Shown here piece by piece: positions 8,411 to 15,216 of a stretch of DNA of 23,825 nt; position 1 is the first letter of the stretch; every line of letters begins with the position of its first letter. The stretch comes from WJMT01 sp964611275 (GTDB lineage: Bacteria > Acidobacteriota > Aminicenantia > Aminicenantales > Aminicenantaceae), in contig CAZSZS010000046.1 of the NCBI GenBank assembly GCA_964611275.1, positions 1 through 23,825 on the forward strand. Reading direction: 5' to 3'. The notes under the pieces are model-generated. The model searched no databases, was not told where the DNA came from, and was given only the letters and a program-made list of their open reading frames with translations. The position numbers and the translations under genes are program-made.

Positions 8411-9652
8411 CTATGTTATATATTTCTGCTTTTTCATTACCCGATACCCGAATATGTTTATGATCAATCCTCCAACCACCCACACTGCTATGGTTGAGTA
8501 AGCAATGCCGATAAGTCCGAACTTCAAAAACAGGATGTAGTTTAAGACGATGTTCAGCCCTGCCATAATCGAATTAGGAATAAGAAAAAATTTTTCATTA
8601 TGGGTCGCCTGGAGGATCACCGTAAAGGGCAGTACGGCCCAGGCAAAACCCAAATAAAATATCAAAACACTCAATATGGCCCCTGACTGCTCGTACGCAC
8701 TGCCGAATAAAAAAGTTATGATGTCCTTGATACAGAACGAAAGGCCGGTGCAGCCTAGAAGGATGACGAAAAGAAAAAGAAGAGAATATGAGATGACCTT
8801 GCTTCCTTTTATGCTCCGTTTATGAAAGATCTTTACAAATATAGGGAAAAATGCGGTCAATGTGACATTCCGCAACATCATGCCCTGCTGGGCTACTTTA
8901 TAAGAGACGCCGTAGATACCGACATCCGAAGGTGTCCCCAGAAAAGATATCATCAAAAGGTCCACTCTGGATATAAGAAAATACAAAAAAGCAAGTAAGG
9001 AAAAGATCACAGCCGGCTTGATGATTCTGTCATCAAAACGAACCTTTGAGAAAAAATTGAATTTTATGAACTTCTGGGAATATCTGTAATTAAGATACAT
9101 AGTCAGAGCATAGGAGAGAAAGGCGATGACAAAAAGACTCATCAATCCAAATCCCAGATATAAAAACAAAATGGAAAAACCGATGAAAAGGAACCTGTTT
9201 AATATATCAAACAGGACCATATACTGCATTTTCTCTCTTATCTGATAGATCGAACCTATGAAATTCATCAACCCCATATAAGCCAGTTGGGAGCTGAAGA
9301 TGATGATGTAGAGTTTTGTCTGTATTTCATAAGGCATGAAAAATGAGACGACCACACAGGAAGCCACGGATGTAAGGATGAGCAGGTTCCTGAGACCGAC
9401 GGTTCTCTTAAAAACAGCATCGGCTGATTCAATGTTCTTGCTTCCTTCCCTGACAACTACCCTGTTTAGACCCTGAACAAGAAAGATCTGGAAAAATCCC
9501 ACAAAAGCCCCTACGGTAACATATATTCCGTAGTTTTCAGGCCCTAGAAAGCGGGCGATGAAAATAAATCCGACAAAGACGATGACCTTGGAGAGGAGAT
9601 TGCCCAGGGCAAGATAAGATGCGTTTTTGATCCCTTGAAATAACCTAGACAT
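8411..9652 (-). CDS. Wzx-type flippase, polysaccharide biosynthesis (MOP superfamily)
   Basis: This very hydrophobic protein has about 12-14 membrane segments. It begins MSRLFQGIKNASYLALGNLLSKVIVFVGFIFIARFLGPENYGIYV, the classic first-helix pattern of Wzx/oligosaccharide flippases (conserved FLGPE.YG). It would turn undecaprenyl-linked repeat units over to the periplasm, where the Wzy-like protein at 4553-5968 can act. The frame is open back to 9706, but the ATG at 9652 is preferred. It places the conserved N terminus at residue 1, has a purine-rich GAAAAGAGA six bases before it, and overlaps the sulfotransferase stop by only 8 bases (ATGTCTAG), a typical coupled arrangement. The longer form would add 18 polar residues. 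The gene is followed by an 89-base gap, the widest in the operon. Confidence 0.87.
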   Translation of the reverse strand: MSRLFQGIKNASYLALGNLLSKVIVFVGFIFIARFLGPENYGIYVTVGAFVGFFQIFLVQGLNRVVVREGSKNIESADAVFKRTVGLRNLLILTSVASCVVVSFFMPYEIQTKLYIIIFSSQLAYMGLMNFIGSIYQIREKMQYMVLFDILNRFLFIGFSILFLYLGFGLMSLFVIAFLSYALTMYLNYRYSQKFIKFNFFSKVRFDDRIIKPAVIFSLLAFLYFLISRVDLLMISFLGTPSDVGIYGVSYKVAQQGMMLRNVTLTAFFPIFVKIFHKRSIKGSKVISYSLLFLFVILLGCTGLSFCIKDIITFLFGSAYEQSGAILSVLIFYLGFAWAVLPFTVILQATHNEKFFLIPNSIMAGLNIVLNYILFLKFGLIGIAYSTIAVWVVGGLIINIFGYRVMKKQKYIT

Positions 9653-10532
9653 CGATTCTCTTTTCAACCGGCCGGTCAAAGATTGACCATTCCTTAATTT
9701 CATCATTGAGAAAGTCTTTTAGGTCTTGCACCCTTTTTTTATAATGATGATAGAGAAATTCCCTTGCGCCGGGATCCAGTACAGGTTTTTTAGGTAAAAA
9801 TATTTTTTTCCTTGCCTTTTTTTCAATTCTTTTAATAGGCCTTAAAAATCCCCATTTTCTTAAAAATCTAAATTTCTTTATGATTTTTAAATACATCTTT
9901 GAAGTGTAAATGTTTTCATGGGGAAAAAGGAAATTTCTATCTGATTTAATGCTTAAAAAATCATAAAGGGCTTCAAGTTCTCTTTTCGGGTTTTCCATCA
10001 ATCTTTCAAAAATGATGATTTTTATTTTGTGCTGCGGCCAAAATTCTAAATACCTCTTTATGTTTTTGAGGTAATGGCCGGTCTGCAGTAACCTGCCCTC
10101 CCCCTCTATTTCACAATATTTGATCTTTCCTTCTTCAAATAAGTTTACTCGCTCCAGGTTCGCTTCTAATGTTTCCAGGAATGGCTTTTTAAACTTTCCT
10201 GCGCGCACTCCCAATAAATACCCGGAAAAAGCTCTTTGGATGGGATTTCTCAAAAGGACGACCAGTTTTGAAGCAGGATAATGCTTTGCGATTCGTTCAG
10301 CTGCTTTCGGATTGGTAAAATAGCTTACATCTCCCTCGCCGACTAAAGGATGGTCCGCTTTCCGGAAATACTTTTTCTCATAAAATTGGATGCTCTTGTG
10401 ATAATTTTCGGAAAAAAATCTCGTTTCTTTGGGATTTGAAAAATAGACTGAGGGATTTTCTGATAGCAGCGAAGCCAGAGAGGTGGTTCCGCATCGTGGC
10501 GCTCCGATTATAAAAAAATTAGGTTTCGCCAT
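9645..10532 (-). CDS. Sulfotransferase (Sulfotransfer_1, heparan-N-sulfotransferase-like)
   Basis: With the ATG at 10532 the protein is 295 residues and starts MAKPNFFIIGAPRCGTTSL. IIGAPRCGTTSL is the 5'-phosphosulfate loop, with the conserved tail NPKETRFFS close after it. The KE.RFF block is typical of the heparan sulfate N-sulfotransferase-like bacterial group. KLVVLLRNPIQRAFSGY gives the 3'-phosphate site (RNP...S). The enzyme should transfer sulfate from PAPS to a sugar hydroxyl or amine. The frame stays open to 10580, but the family consensus begins at 10532, where GGGGA lies 13 bases upstream. The start overlaps the 3' end of the PIN toxin gene by 14 bases, so this first biosynthetic gene of the operon is probably translated in coupling with the toxin. 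It is the first of three different sulfotransferases in the operon. Confidence 0.87.
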   Translation of the reverse strand: MAKPNFFIIGAPRCGTTSLASLLSENPSVYFSNPKETRFFSENYHKSIQFYEKKYFRKADHPLVGEGDVSYFTNPKAAERIAKHYPASKLVVLLRNPIQRAFSGYLLGVRAGKFKKPFLETLEANLERVNLFEEGKIKYCEIEGEGRLLQTGHYLKNIKRYLEFWPQHKIKIIIFERLMENPKRELEALYDFLSIKSDRNFLFPHENIYTSKMYLKIIKKFRFLRKWGFLRPIKRIEKKARKKIFLPKKPVLDPGAREFLYHHYKKRVQDLKDFLNDEIKEWSIFDRPVEKRIDV

Positions 10533-10941
10533 GATAAAGAATCCCCGAATATTCACGGCTTCCTTTCCTAATAAATTCAAAATGCCTGTTCAATGTAAAA
10601 ATTCGGCATTTGTAATCTCTGGCAAGGACCGCAATATAACAGTCGACCAGATGAACCGTAAATCCTCTTTGTTTGAGTCCAAACGAAAGCTTTCCCGCTC
10701 TAAGCCATGTATTTTTCTTAGGGATTATAATATGAAAAGCATCAAAATTGTCTGAAATGAAAGACACTTCTTTTTTTGTTTTTGCTCCTTGAATCAACTC
10801 GGCTATGACCACCTCCGGCACATAGATACGCGCTTCCTGAATCAATTCGTCCAGTTTTTCTGCTGCCTTTGAATTCCTATTTTTGAAATAATCGATCCAC
10901 ACAGATGTATCAACAAGTATATTCTCTTCAACGCTCATCAT
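10519..10941 (-). CDS. vapC: PIN-domain ribonuclease toxin (VapC-like)
   Basis: This is a small PIN-domain protein. With the start at 10941 it has 140 residues. LVDTSVWIDYF gives the first metal-binding Asp (D11), PEVVIAELIQG the Glu (E48), VHLVDCYIA the second Asp (D100) and IFTLNRHF the fourth position, where Asn118 replaces the usual Asp; Asn is tolerated at this place in some PIN families. VapC proteins cleave tRNA or rRNA when not bound by the antitoxin. The start is ambiguous: the frame opens at 10953, and ATGs at 10941 and 10938 give the short N terminus normal for VapC. The gene overlaps the antitoxin gene by 14 bases at its 5' end and the sulfotransferase start by 14 bases at its 3' end. 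That embeds the toxin in the polysaccharide transcript. Confidence 0.85.
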   Translation of the reverse strand: MMSVEENILVDTSVWIDYFKNRNSKAAEKLDELIQEARIYVPEVVIAELIQGAKTKKEVSFISDNFDAFHIIIPKKNTWLRAGKLSFGLKQRGFTVHLVDCYIAVLARDYKCRIFTLNRHFEFIRKGSREYSGILYHGET

Positions 10942-11125
10942 GACGGATCTCATCGGCGGTCATATCAAAATCAAGCCTTCCTTTCATAGCTTTTATCTTT
11001 CCCTTTTTTTCCAGCCTCAAATATTCACGAATCGCTTCCCTGACAGCCGAGGCTTTAGTCTTGGCTTTTGTTTCACGCATCAATTTATCCATAATATCTT
11101 TCTCTATGGTCACGGTCGTTCTCAT
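10928..11125 (-). CDS. vapB: Ribbon-helix-helix antitoxin (VapB-like)
   Basis: The 65-residue protein starts MRTTVTIEKDIMDKLM, and ASAVREAIREYLRLEKKGKI follows. This is the ribbon (residues 1-7) plus two helices of an RHH DNA-binding dimer, as in the VapB/Arc-type group that pairs with PIN toxins. The C-terminal tail (LDFDMTADEIRHDER) would wrap the toxin. As a dimer it should neutralise VapC and repress its own promoter. The ATG at 11125 is favoured because GGGTGA lies five bases before it. A GTG at 11134 in the same frame would use part of that site. A strong sigma-70 promoter and a perfect palindrome lie directly upstream (11148-11184). The gene overlaps vapC by 14 bases. Confidence 0.85.
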   Translation of the reverse strand: MRTTVTIEKDIMDKLMRETKAKTKASAVREAIREYLRLEKKGKIKAMKGRLDFDMTADEIRHDER

Positions 11126-11147
11126 TATAATCACCCAATAGTCTTAC

Positions 11148-11184
11148 TGTATAAAAATATACATAACTCTGCACAAATTGTCAA
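11148..11184 (-). promoter_or_regulatory. Sigma-70 promoter and palindromic operator for vapBC and the polysaccharide operon
   Basis: On the minus strand TTGACA (11179-11184) is followed by exactly 17 bases and TATATT (11156-11161), a near-consensus promoter. The perfect inverted repeat TGTATA-N4-TATACA (11148-11163) covers the -10 box and lies about 23 bases before the antitoxin ATG. That is the usual place for an RHH antitoxin operator. This is the only strong promoter I can see ahead of the genes from 11125 down to 789. Further upstream, GCACA/TGTGC half-sites recur (CTGTGC 11192-11197, GCACAG 11206-11211, GCACAA 11171-11176), possibly a second regulator site. Confidence 0.7.
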
Positions 11185-11221
11185 TAAATTTCTGTGCATG
11201 GCTTCGCACAGTAAATGTCGA

Positions 11222-11346
11222 TTTTTACCCCCCAAATCGCTGTTCTAGGGCCATAAAAAGGTCTTTATTTGAAGTTATGTTGTTGATTATAAAGAAGATT
11301 CTGCGGTCCGACCCTAAAAATCATAGGTCCGACCCTAAAAATCATA
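11222..11346 (-). repeat. Dispersed intergenic repeat, copy C
   Basis: Read on the minus strand, a 21-base unit (TATGATTTTTAGGGTCGGACC on the sense strand, about 11305-11346 on the plus strand) is present twice without mismatch. The outer copy contains the last codons and TAG stop of the beta-barrel gene. Then follow GCAGAATCTTCTTTATAATC, a middle part, and TAGAACAGCGATTTGGGGGG. The same order of blocks (ACC.CA.GAT, CTTTATAATCAA, TAGAACAGC.ATTT.GGG) is seen in copy D at 20179-20300, so C and D form a subgroup. Copy B shares TTTATAATCAA and the GGGTCGG start. Confidence 0.65.
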
Positions 11347-12612
11347 GGTGAGGTAGCCGCCGATAAACACCCTGTCCCGGCTCGCATAGTAGATATTGGA
11401 ATCCCTGCCCCACCAACTCACATTGACTCCGAGCCCCAAATTCTTTACAAGCCTCACAGCAATTCCCAGTGTATTGGTAGTGTAGGCATCATCTCTTTTA
11501 AGCTCATACAAGGTCCCGTCCGGAAGCTTTATAGTCTCTTCTTCCGGATAGTGGCCCTCGCCATAATTGTAGTCATAATCCAGCCTCAAAAACCGGGTGA
11601 TGTAAAAGGATACCCCTCCCACATAATTGTCATAAACATAATAAATGTTATTGGTCCAGTAGGAGAACTGACAGTCTCTGTGGTATTCGAACCGAAAGCG
11701 CATCCTTTTCAGTCTGTATTCGACCTGTGTATCCCCCACGAACCCGGAAAAACCGTTCAGGCCCTCTGTCCTCGGAGTGAGCTCTTTATAACCCAATGAG
11801 ATCTGGCCCTGGATCCTCCCTAAAAGAGGGAATCTCACTCCTGTATAGAACTGCCGGGAATCTGAATTTCTCCACTGTGCATCCACACTCTCAAATTCAT
11901 AGGCAGTGGTGCCTGCTTTAAAAAAAAGAAAGCTGCTGGCAAAGACCTGATAATAGAACTCCCCTTCATAAGTGGTCTCCTGTCTGGATAAAATCCGCGA
12001 CAGATAGATCTCTTGGCCCGCGTAATCCACATCCTCATAGGAAACGTCTGTTCTTTTATAGTTAAAACCAAAAGATGTCTCCCTGGCCGTCTCGTAAAAC
12101 ACACTTCCGGTATACCCTGTCCTCAGCTCATTCGCCCTCACATCAAACTCACTGGAAGCTCTGTATCTCCGGTTCCGGTAAAAATAACTTCCCCCAAGAA
12201 CGAACCGGCTCAAAATAAGCCACTTGAATTCCGGAGAAAAATTATTGTTCCACCTTCTCTCTCTGGCTTCCTCAACATAATAAACATACTCCGGATTCTC
12301 AGTGACAGTAAAAATAAAGGAGTTGCGGAACAAGAGATGCGCTGTGACCACAGGGGATATGGTAGCTGTGTAATCCGTTACAGGCTCTTCCTCCGGGCCT
12401 TGATAATACACATTGCCGTCATAACCTATATTCTTTAAATTAAAACTGGGAAATATCCGGAAAGGCCCTATCATCCACCGTGTCTCATTGAGTATCCTTT
12501 CTCTTTCCGACCTGAAGCTCCGGTAGGACTGAGCCCCCGCCTTTTCCGGCAGAAAAGCAAAAAACAAAGACACCAGGAGAGTAATGGATAATGCACCCGC
12601 TTTATTTCTCAT
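11335..12612 (-). CDS. Outer-membrane beta-barrel protein (BBP2-like, polysaccharide-associated)
   Basis: Starting at the ATG at 12612 the protein has 425 residues and opens with a signal peptide (MRNKAGALSITLLVSLFF, then FLPEKAGAQ). The mature part begins with a Arg/Glu-rich stretch and then IGPFRIFPSFNLKNIGYDGNVYY. That matches the start of BBP2-type outer-membrane barrels found beside exopolysaccharide genes. The rest alternates aromatic and polar residues in many short strands and ends GGYLTYDF, with the terminal Phe recognised by the barrel assembly machinery. A frame open to 12735 would read through the terminator at 12651-12684 and place 41 residues before the signal peptide, so it is rejected. 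It may anchor or pass the glycan at the outer membrane. Function is inferred from the family. Confidence 0.8.
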   Translation of the reverse strand: MRNKAGALSITLLVSLFFAFLPEKAGAQSYRSFRSERERILNETRWMIGPFRIFPSFNLKNIGYDGNVYYQGPEEEPVTDYTATISPVVTAHLLFRNSFIFTVTENPEYVYYVEEARERRWNNNFSPEFKWLILSRFVLGGSYFYRNRRYRASSEFDVRANELRTGYTGSVFYETARETSFGFNYKRTDVSYEDVDYAGQEIYLSRILSRQETTYEGEFYYQVFASSFLFFKAGTTAYEFESVDAQWRNSDSRQFYTGVRFPLLGRIQGQISLGYKELTPRTEGLNGFSGFVGDTQVEYRLKRMRFRFEYHRDCQFSYWTNNIYYVYDNYVGGVSFYITRFLRLDYDYNYGEGHYPEEETIKLPDGTLYELKRDDAYTTNTLGIAVRLVKNLGLGVNVSWWGRDSNIYYASRDRVFIGGYLTYDF

Positions 12613-12619
12613 CTGAAAA

Positions 12620-12648
12620 ATTATATGTTTTACCTGAATTTGTTTCAA
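12620..12648 (-). promoter_or_regulatory. Sigma-70 promoter, likely giving a leaderless mRNA
   Basis: On the minus strand TTGAAA (12643-12648), a 17-base spacer and a perfect TATAAT (12620-12625) lie just after the terminator. Only seven bases separate the -10 box from the ATG at 12612, so initiation at the usual distance would fall at or within a base or two of the start codon. No ribosome binding site exists in that space. This is the expected layout of a leaderless transcript. Confidence 0.65.
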
Positions 12649-12650
12649 CC

Positions 12651-12684
12651 AAAAAAAAAGGGGCATGCAGCGTATGCATGCCCC
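12651..12684 (-). terminator. Rho-independent terminator
   Basis: On the minus strand GGGGCATGC, a seven-base loop and GCATGCCCC form a perfect 9-bp GC-rich stem followed by nine T residues. It ends transcription arriving from the UDP-sugar dehydrogenase and the broken gene at 12798-13466, and separates them from the beta-barrel gene, which has its own promoter immediately downstream. Confidence 0.9.
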
Positions 12685-12797
12685 AATCCCCACTTCCTGT
12701 CTCCAAAAATTCTGGCAGGAAGATGGGTCATCCAATGATTTTATGTTATTACGTCATTGCCAACAAAGTGAAGCTGTCATCATCAATGGCTTTTTAT

Positions 12798-13325
12798 TTA
12801 AAAGGGCTGGCAGGATTTGAAGCAGCCCCCGTCCGTCACCTGGTTATAGGTTATATAACCTATGGTAGCTGTACTGGCCACCAAAGCGGCAATACCGCAG
12901 GGGCTCAGTAAGAAAGCGCCCAGCCCGCTTTCTTTAGCCAGATAAACCAGGTCTCCTTCCTTAGCGGCTTTTTTCACCTTGAACAAACCGACCTGATTGA
13001 CGAACAACCTCTTCACTTTAGAGCCGTTGAGATCCAGGTTATTGGCTTTTTGATGAAAGTCTGTCTCATCTCCCAGCACATGGATCCGGTCTCCGCTTTC
13101 AAGAACGCCTCTTATGATCCGCACATAGGCCATATTTGTTCCGGGGATATACTTTACCACTTCCCCTATCAGATACTCATCTGATGTGTTGTCTGCGGCC
13201 GCGGCTTTGGATTTTGGCTCTTCCTGATACCGGGAGAGTGCCAGGGACATCCCCGCCGGCTCGCCTTCCTCGATCCTCACTCCGATCATTCCGTCCGCAT
13301 TGTAATCACCCTCAGAAGACGTCAC
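12798..13325 (-). CDS. Translation-factor-like beta-barrel protein, 3' part of a broken gene
   Basis: The frame starts at a GTG (13325) right after an in-frame TAG and encodes 175 residues. Residues about 50-130 (LIGEVVKYIPGTNMAYVRI, then GDRIHVLGDETDFHQKAN and VGLFKVKKAAKEGDLVYLA) look like the small EF-Tu domain-2-type barrel of 'translation elongation factor-like' and U32-peptidase C-terminal proteins (pattern GDkIhikG.ttDF.Q). A hydrophobic segment FLLSPCGIAALVASTATIGY follows near the C terminus and may span or insert in the membrane; the tail has two cysteines. The first 20 residues continue a CarboxypepD_reg-like domain whose beginning lies upstream of the TAG (see 13338-13466). The GTG has no clear ribosome binding site. 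I regard it as a remnant that might still be translated by restart. The terminator at 12651-12684 lies downstream. Confidence 0.55.
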   Translation of the reverse strand: MTSSEGDYNADGMIGVRIEEGEPAGMSLALSRYQEEPKSKAAAADNTSDEYLIGEVVKYIPGTNMAYVRIIRGVLESGDRIHVLGDETDFHQKANNLDLNGSKVKRLFVNQVGLFKVKKAAKEGDLVYLAKESGLGAFLLSPCGIAALVASTATIGYITYNQVTDGGCFKSCQPF

Positions 13326-13337
13326 TCCATAGACCTA

Positions 13338-13466
13338 CACACCGCTTTCCATCTGTTCGATAAGAAAATTACCCCGGCTGTCAGAAGGCGTGCTCTCGTA
13401 AACTTCGCCGGAAGTGACGTTTTTGAGCTTGACCACCGCTCCTTTTACAGGCGTTGTCCCGTTTTT
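13338..13466 (-). pseudogene. 5' fragment of the broken gene, CarboxypepD_reg-like
   Basis: In the same frame as the gene downstream, translation gives GTTPVKGAVVKLKNVTSGEV, then a stretch ending DSRGNFLIEQMESGV, then TAG (13335-13337) and VYGVTSSEGDYNADG. This is the pattern of a carboxypeptidase regulatory-like (Ig-type) domain: GA.V.L.....G.....T...G.F.I, then G.Y. A tyrosine codon is expected where TAG stands. No start codon with a proper ribosome binding site is present. An AAAGGAG two bases before a GTG is too close, and the frame closes at 13500-13502 inside the dehydrogenase gene. The original 5' end, presumably with a signal peptide, therefore appears lost and the gene carries at least two lesions. 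Confidence 0.6.
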
Positions 13467-13467
13467 T

Positions 13468-14790
13468 TTACGCTTTGATGATTTTGTGGCGGTTGGTTTT
13501 TACCTCTTTGGTGGCGTTGCGGGTGTCCAGCACACAATTCGCATGCCGGACGAGCCATTCATAATCATAAGAGGAATGATCCGTTACAATGACCACCGCA
13601 TCCATTTGTTTGAGAAAATCTTCCGTAAGATTCGATGATTTGAGTTCAAAGTCATACTTTCTCATTTTATGGGTCCGTGGGATATAGGGGTCATTGTAGA
13701 AGACTTCCGCCTGTTTGTCTTTCAAGATGCGGATGATCTCCAATGCCGGGGATTCCCGCACATCATCCGTGTCCTTTTTGTAAGCTAAGCCAAGGATCAG
13801 GATTTGGGAACAGCTCAAACATATTCCTTTTTGATTAAGCGCATCGGAAAGCCGGGATATCACATACTCGGGCATAGATGTATTGACCTCACCGGCAAGT
13901 TCAATGAAATGAGCGCTGAAATCAAGCTCCCTTCCTTTCCAGGAGAGATAATAGGGGTCTATGGGGATGCAGTGGCCTCCGAGTCCGGGACCCGGGGTAA
14001 AGCGCATAAAGCCAAACGGTTTGGTGGAGGCGGCGTCAATGACTTCCCAGATGTCTACGTTCATACGGTCTGCCAGGATTTTGAGCTCGTTGACAAGAGC
14101 GATGTTTACGGAGCGGAAGATGTTTTCCAGAAGCTTTGAAAACTCGGCCACTTCAGGCGATGAGACCGGGACCACTTCATCAACAATGGTTTTATAAAGG
14201 GCTGAGGCCGTCTCTGTGCATGAAGGCGTGAGCCCTCCTATGACCTTAGGGATGTTTTTAGTGGTGAAATGATGATTTCCGGGGTCTTCCCTTTCCGGGG
14301 AATAGGCCAGAAACATGTCCTCTCCCGGAGTAAAGCCGCTGCTTTTTATAAGAGGGAGAAGGATCTCTCTTGTGGTCCCCGGGTAAGTGGTGCTTTCCAG
14401 GATGATGAGCTGTCCTTTTCTGAGGTTTCGTTTTATCTCCTGGCTTGTGGCTTCCACATACTTCATGTCCGGCTCTTTCTTTTCATCAAGAGGGGTGGGC
14501 ACACAGATGAGGATGGTATCCATTTCAATGAGAAGGGAATAATCTGTGGTGGCCTTGAATTTCCCGGTATGTACGAGCGCTCTTATTTTCTCGTCCGGGA
14601 TGTGATGGATGTAGGATTTTTGGGCATTGAGCTTATCCACTTTTATTTTATCGATGTCAAAGCCTGTGACCGTAAAGCTTTCTTCAGCAAAACGGATGAC
14701 AAGCGGAAGGCCCACATAGCCGAGGCCAATGACGCCGATGCGGGCGGTGTGGGCGCTGATTTTTTTGAGGAGGTCTTCTTTGTATGTCAT
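13468..14790 (-). CDS. wbpA: UDP-N-acetylglucosamine 6-dehydrogenase (WbpA type)
   Basis: The 440-residue protein belongs to the UDP-glucose/UDP-HexNAc dehydrogenase family. IGVIGLGYVGLPLV (residues 18-31) is the NAD-binding Rossmann loop, ICVPTP (95-100) and LAYSPEREDPGN (161-172) follow, and GLGGHCIPIDPYYL (269-282) holds the catalytic Cys274. SPEREDPGN is the form typical of the WbpA branch, which oxidises UDP-GlcNAc to UDP-GlcNAc uronic acid in two NAD-dependent steps; the related WecC branch uses UDP-ManNAc. The product would feed surface-glycan assembly, matching the aminotransferase at 22480-23613 and the WecG-like transferase at 789-1544. The ATG has no visible ribosome binding site. 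A possible promoter (TTGATT-17-TAAAAT) lies in the REP-like sequence just upstream. The downstream fragment begins directly after its TAA. Confidence 0.9.
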   Translation of the reverse strand: MTYKEDLLKKISAHTARIGVIGLGYVGLPLVIRFAEESFTVTGFDIDKIKVDKLNAQKSYIHHIPDEKIRALVHTGKFKATTDYSLLIEMDTILICVPTPLDEKKEPDMKYVEATSQEIKRNLRKGQLIILESTTYPGTTREILLPLIKSSGFTPGEDMFLAYSPEREDPGNHHFTTKNIPKVIGGLTPSCTETASALYKTIVDEVVPVSSPEVAEFSKLLENIFRSVNIALVNELKILADRMNVDIWEVIDAASTKPFGFMRFTPGPGLGGHCIPIDPYYLSWKGRELDFSAHFIELAGEVNTSMPEYVISRLSDALNQKGICLSCSQILILGLAYKKDTDDVRESPALEIIRILKDKQAEVFYNDPYIPRTHKMRKYDFELKSSNLTEDFLKQMDAVVIVTDHSSYDYEWLVRHANCVLDTRNATKEVKTNRHKIIKA

Positions 14791-14805
14791 ATTATTGCTA
14801 TGGTT

Positions 14806-14890
14806 GAGATTGCTTCGTCATTTTATTCCTCGCAATGACAAGAATCAACTATGAGGTTGCTTCATTTCCTGCGGAAATCCGCAGCGACAA
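14806..14890. repeat. REP-like palindromic units
   Basis: The first unit is GAGATTGCTTCGTCA (14806-14820) plus TTCCTCGCAATGACA (14826-14840), with the inverted blocks ATTGC/GCAAT and TCGTCA/TGACA around a short loop. This AGATTGCTTCGTC...CCTCGCAATGAC form is a widespread dispersed intergenic palindrome in many bacterial genomes. The second unit, GAGGTTGCTTCATTTCCTGC then GGAAATCCGCAGCGACAA (14852-14890), has the same TTGCTTC...GC.GACAA frame and is a diverged neighbour. Both lie directly upstream of the dehydrogenase ATG. Confidence 0.65.
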
Positions 14891-15216
14891 ATATGCGTTG
14901 ATAGGCTACCGCCGGTGGAAGTGAAGACAAATCCAGGCACTTCGACATAAGTAATTCTATTTTTTTTATGAAGAAAACCCCAACCTCAATCGACTGTACT
15001 GACTTCAGTAGATCTCTTTTGCTGTAAAGCAACCTGATAAATTTTTATTAAACACAGAGATTCTTCCAAAAAATATTCCACTTTTTTTGGAAAAAACGAC
15101 TAAACTATTGGTAGGTTCCCTCATAATCTGTCCCTATCGTAAGTGTTACGAATATATTATTTTTATACAAGATGGAGAAGTTTGTCAAGAAGAAATCCAA
15201 AAAAAAATAAGATTGC

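Noticed and set aside
11335..12735. Longer beta-barrel protein starting at 12735
   Set aside because: It would translate the terminator hairpin and put 41 residues in front of a complete signal peptide.
13335..13337. TAG read as an amino acid (for example pyrrolysine or suppression)
   Set aside because: TAG serves as the normal stop of several genes here (at 789, 11335, 16862, 23623), no recoding signal is seen, and the gene also lacks a start.
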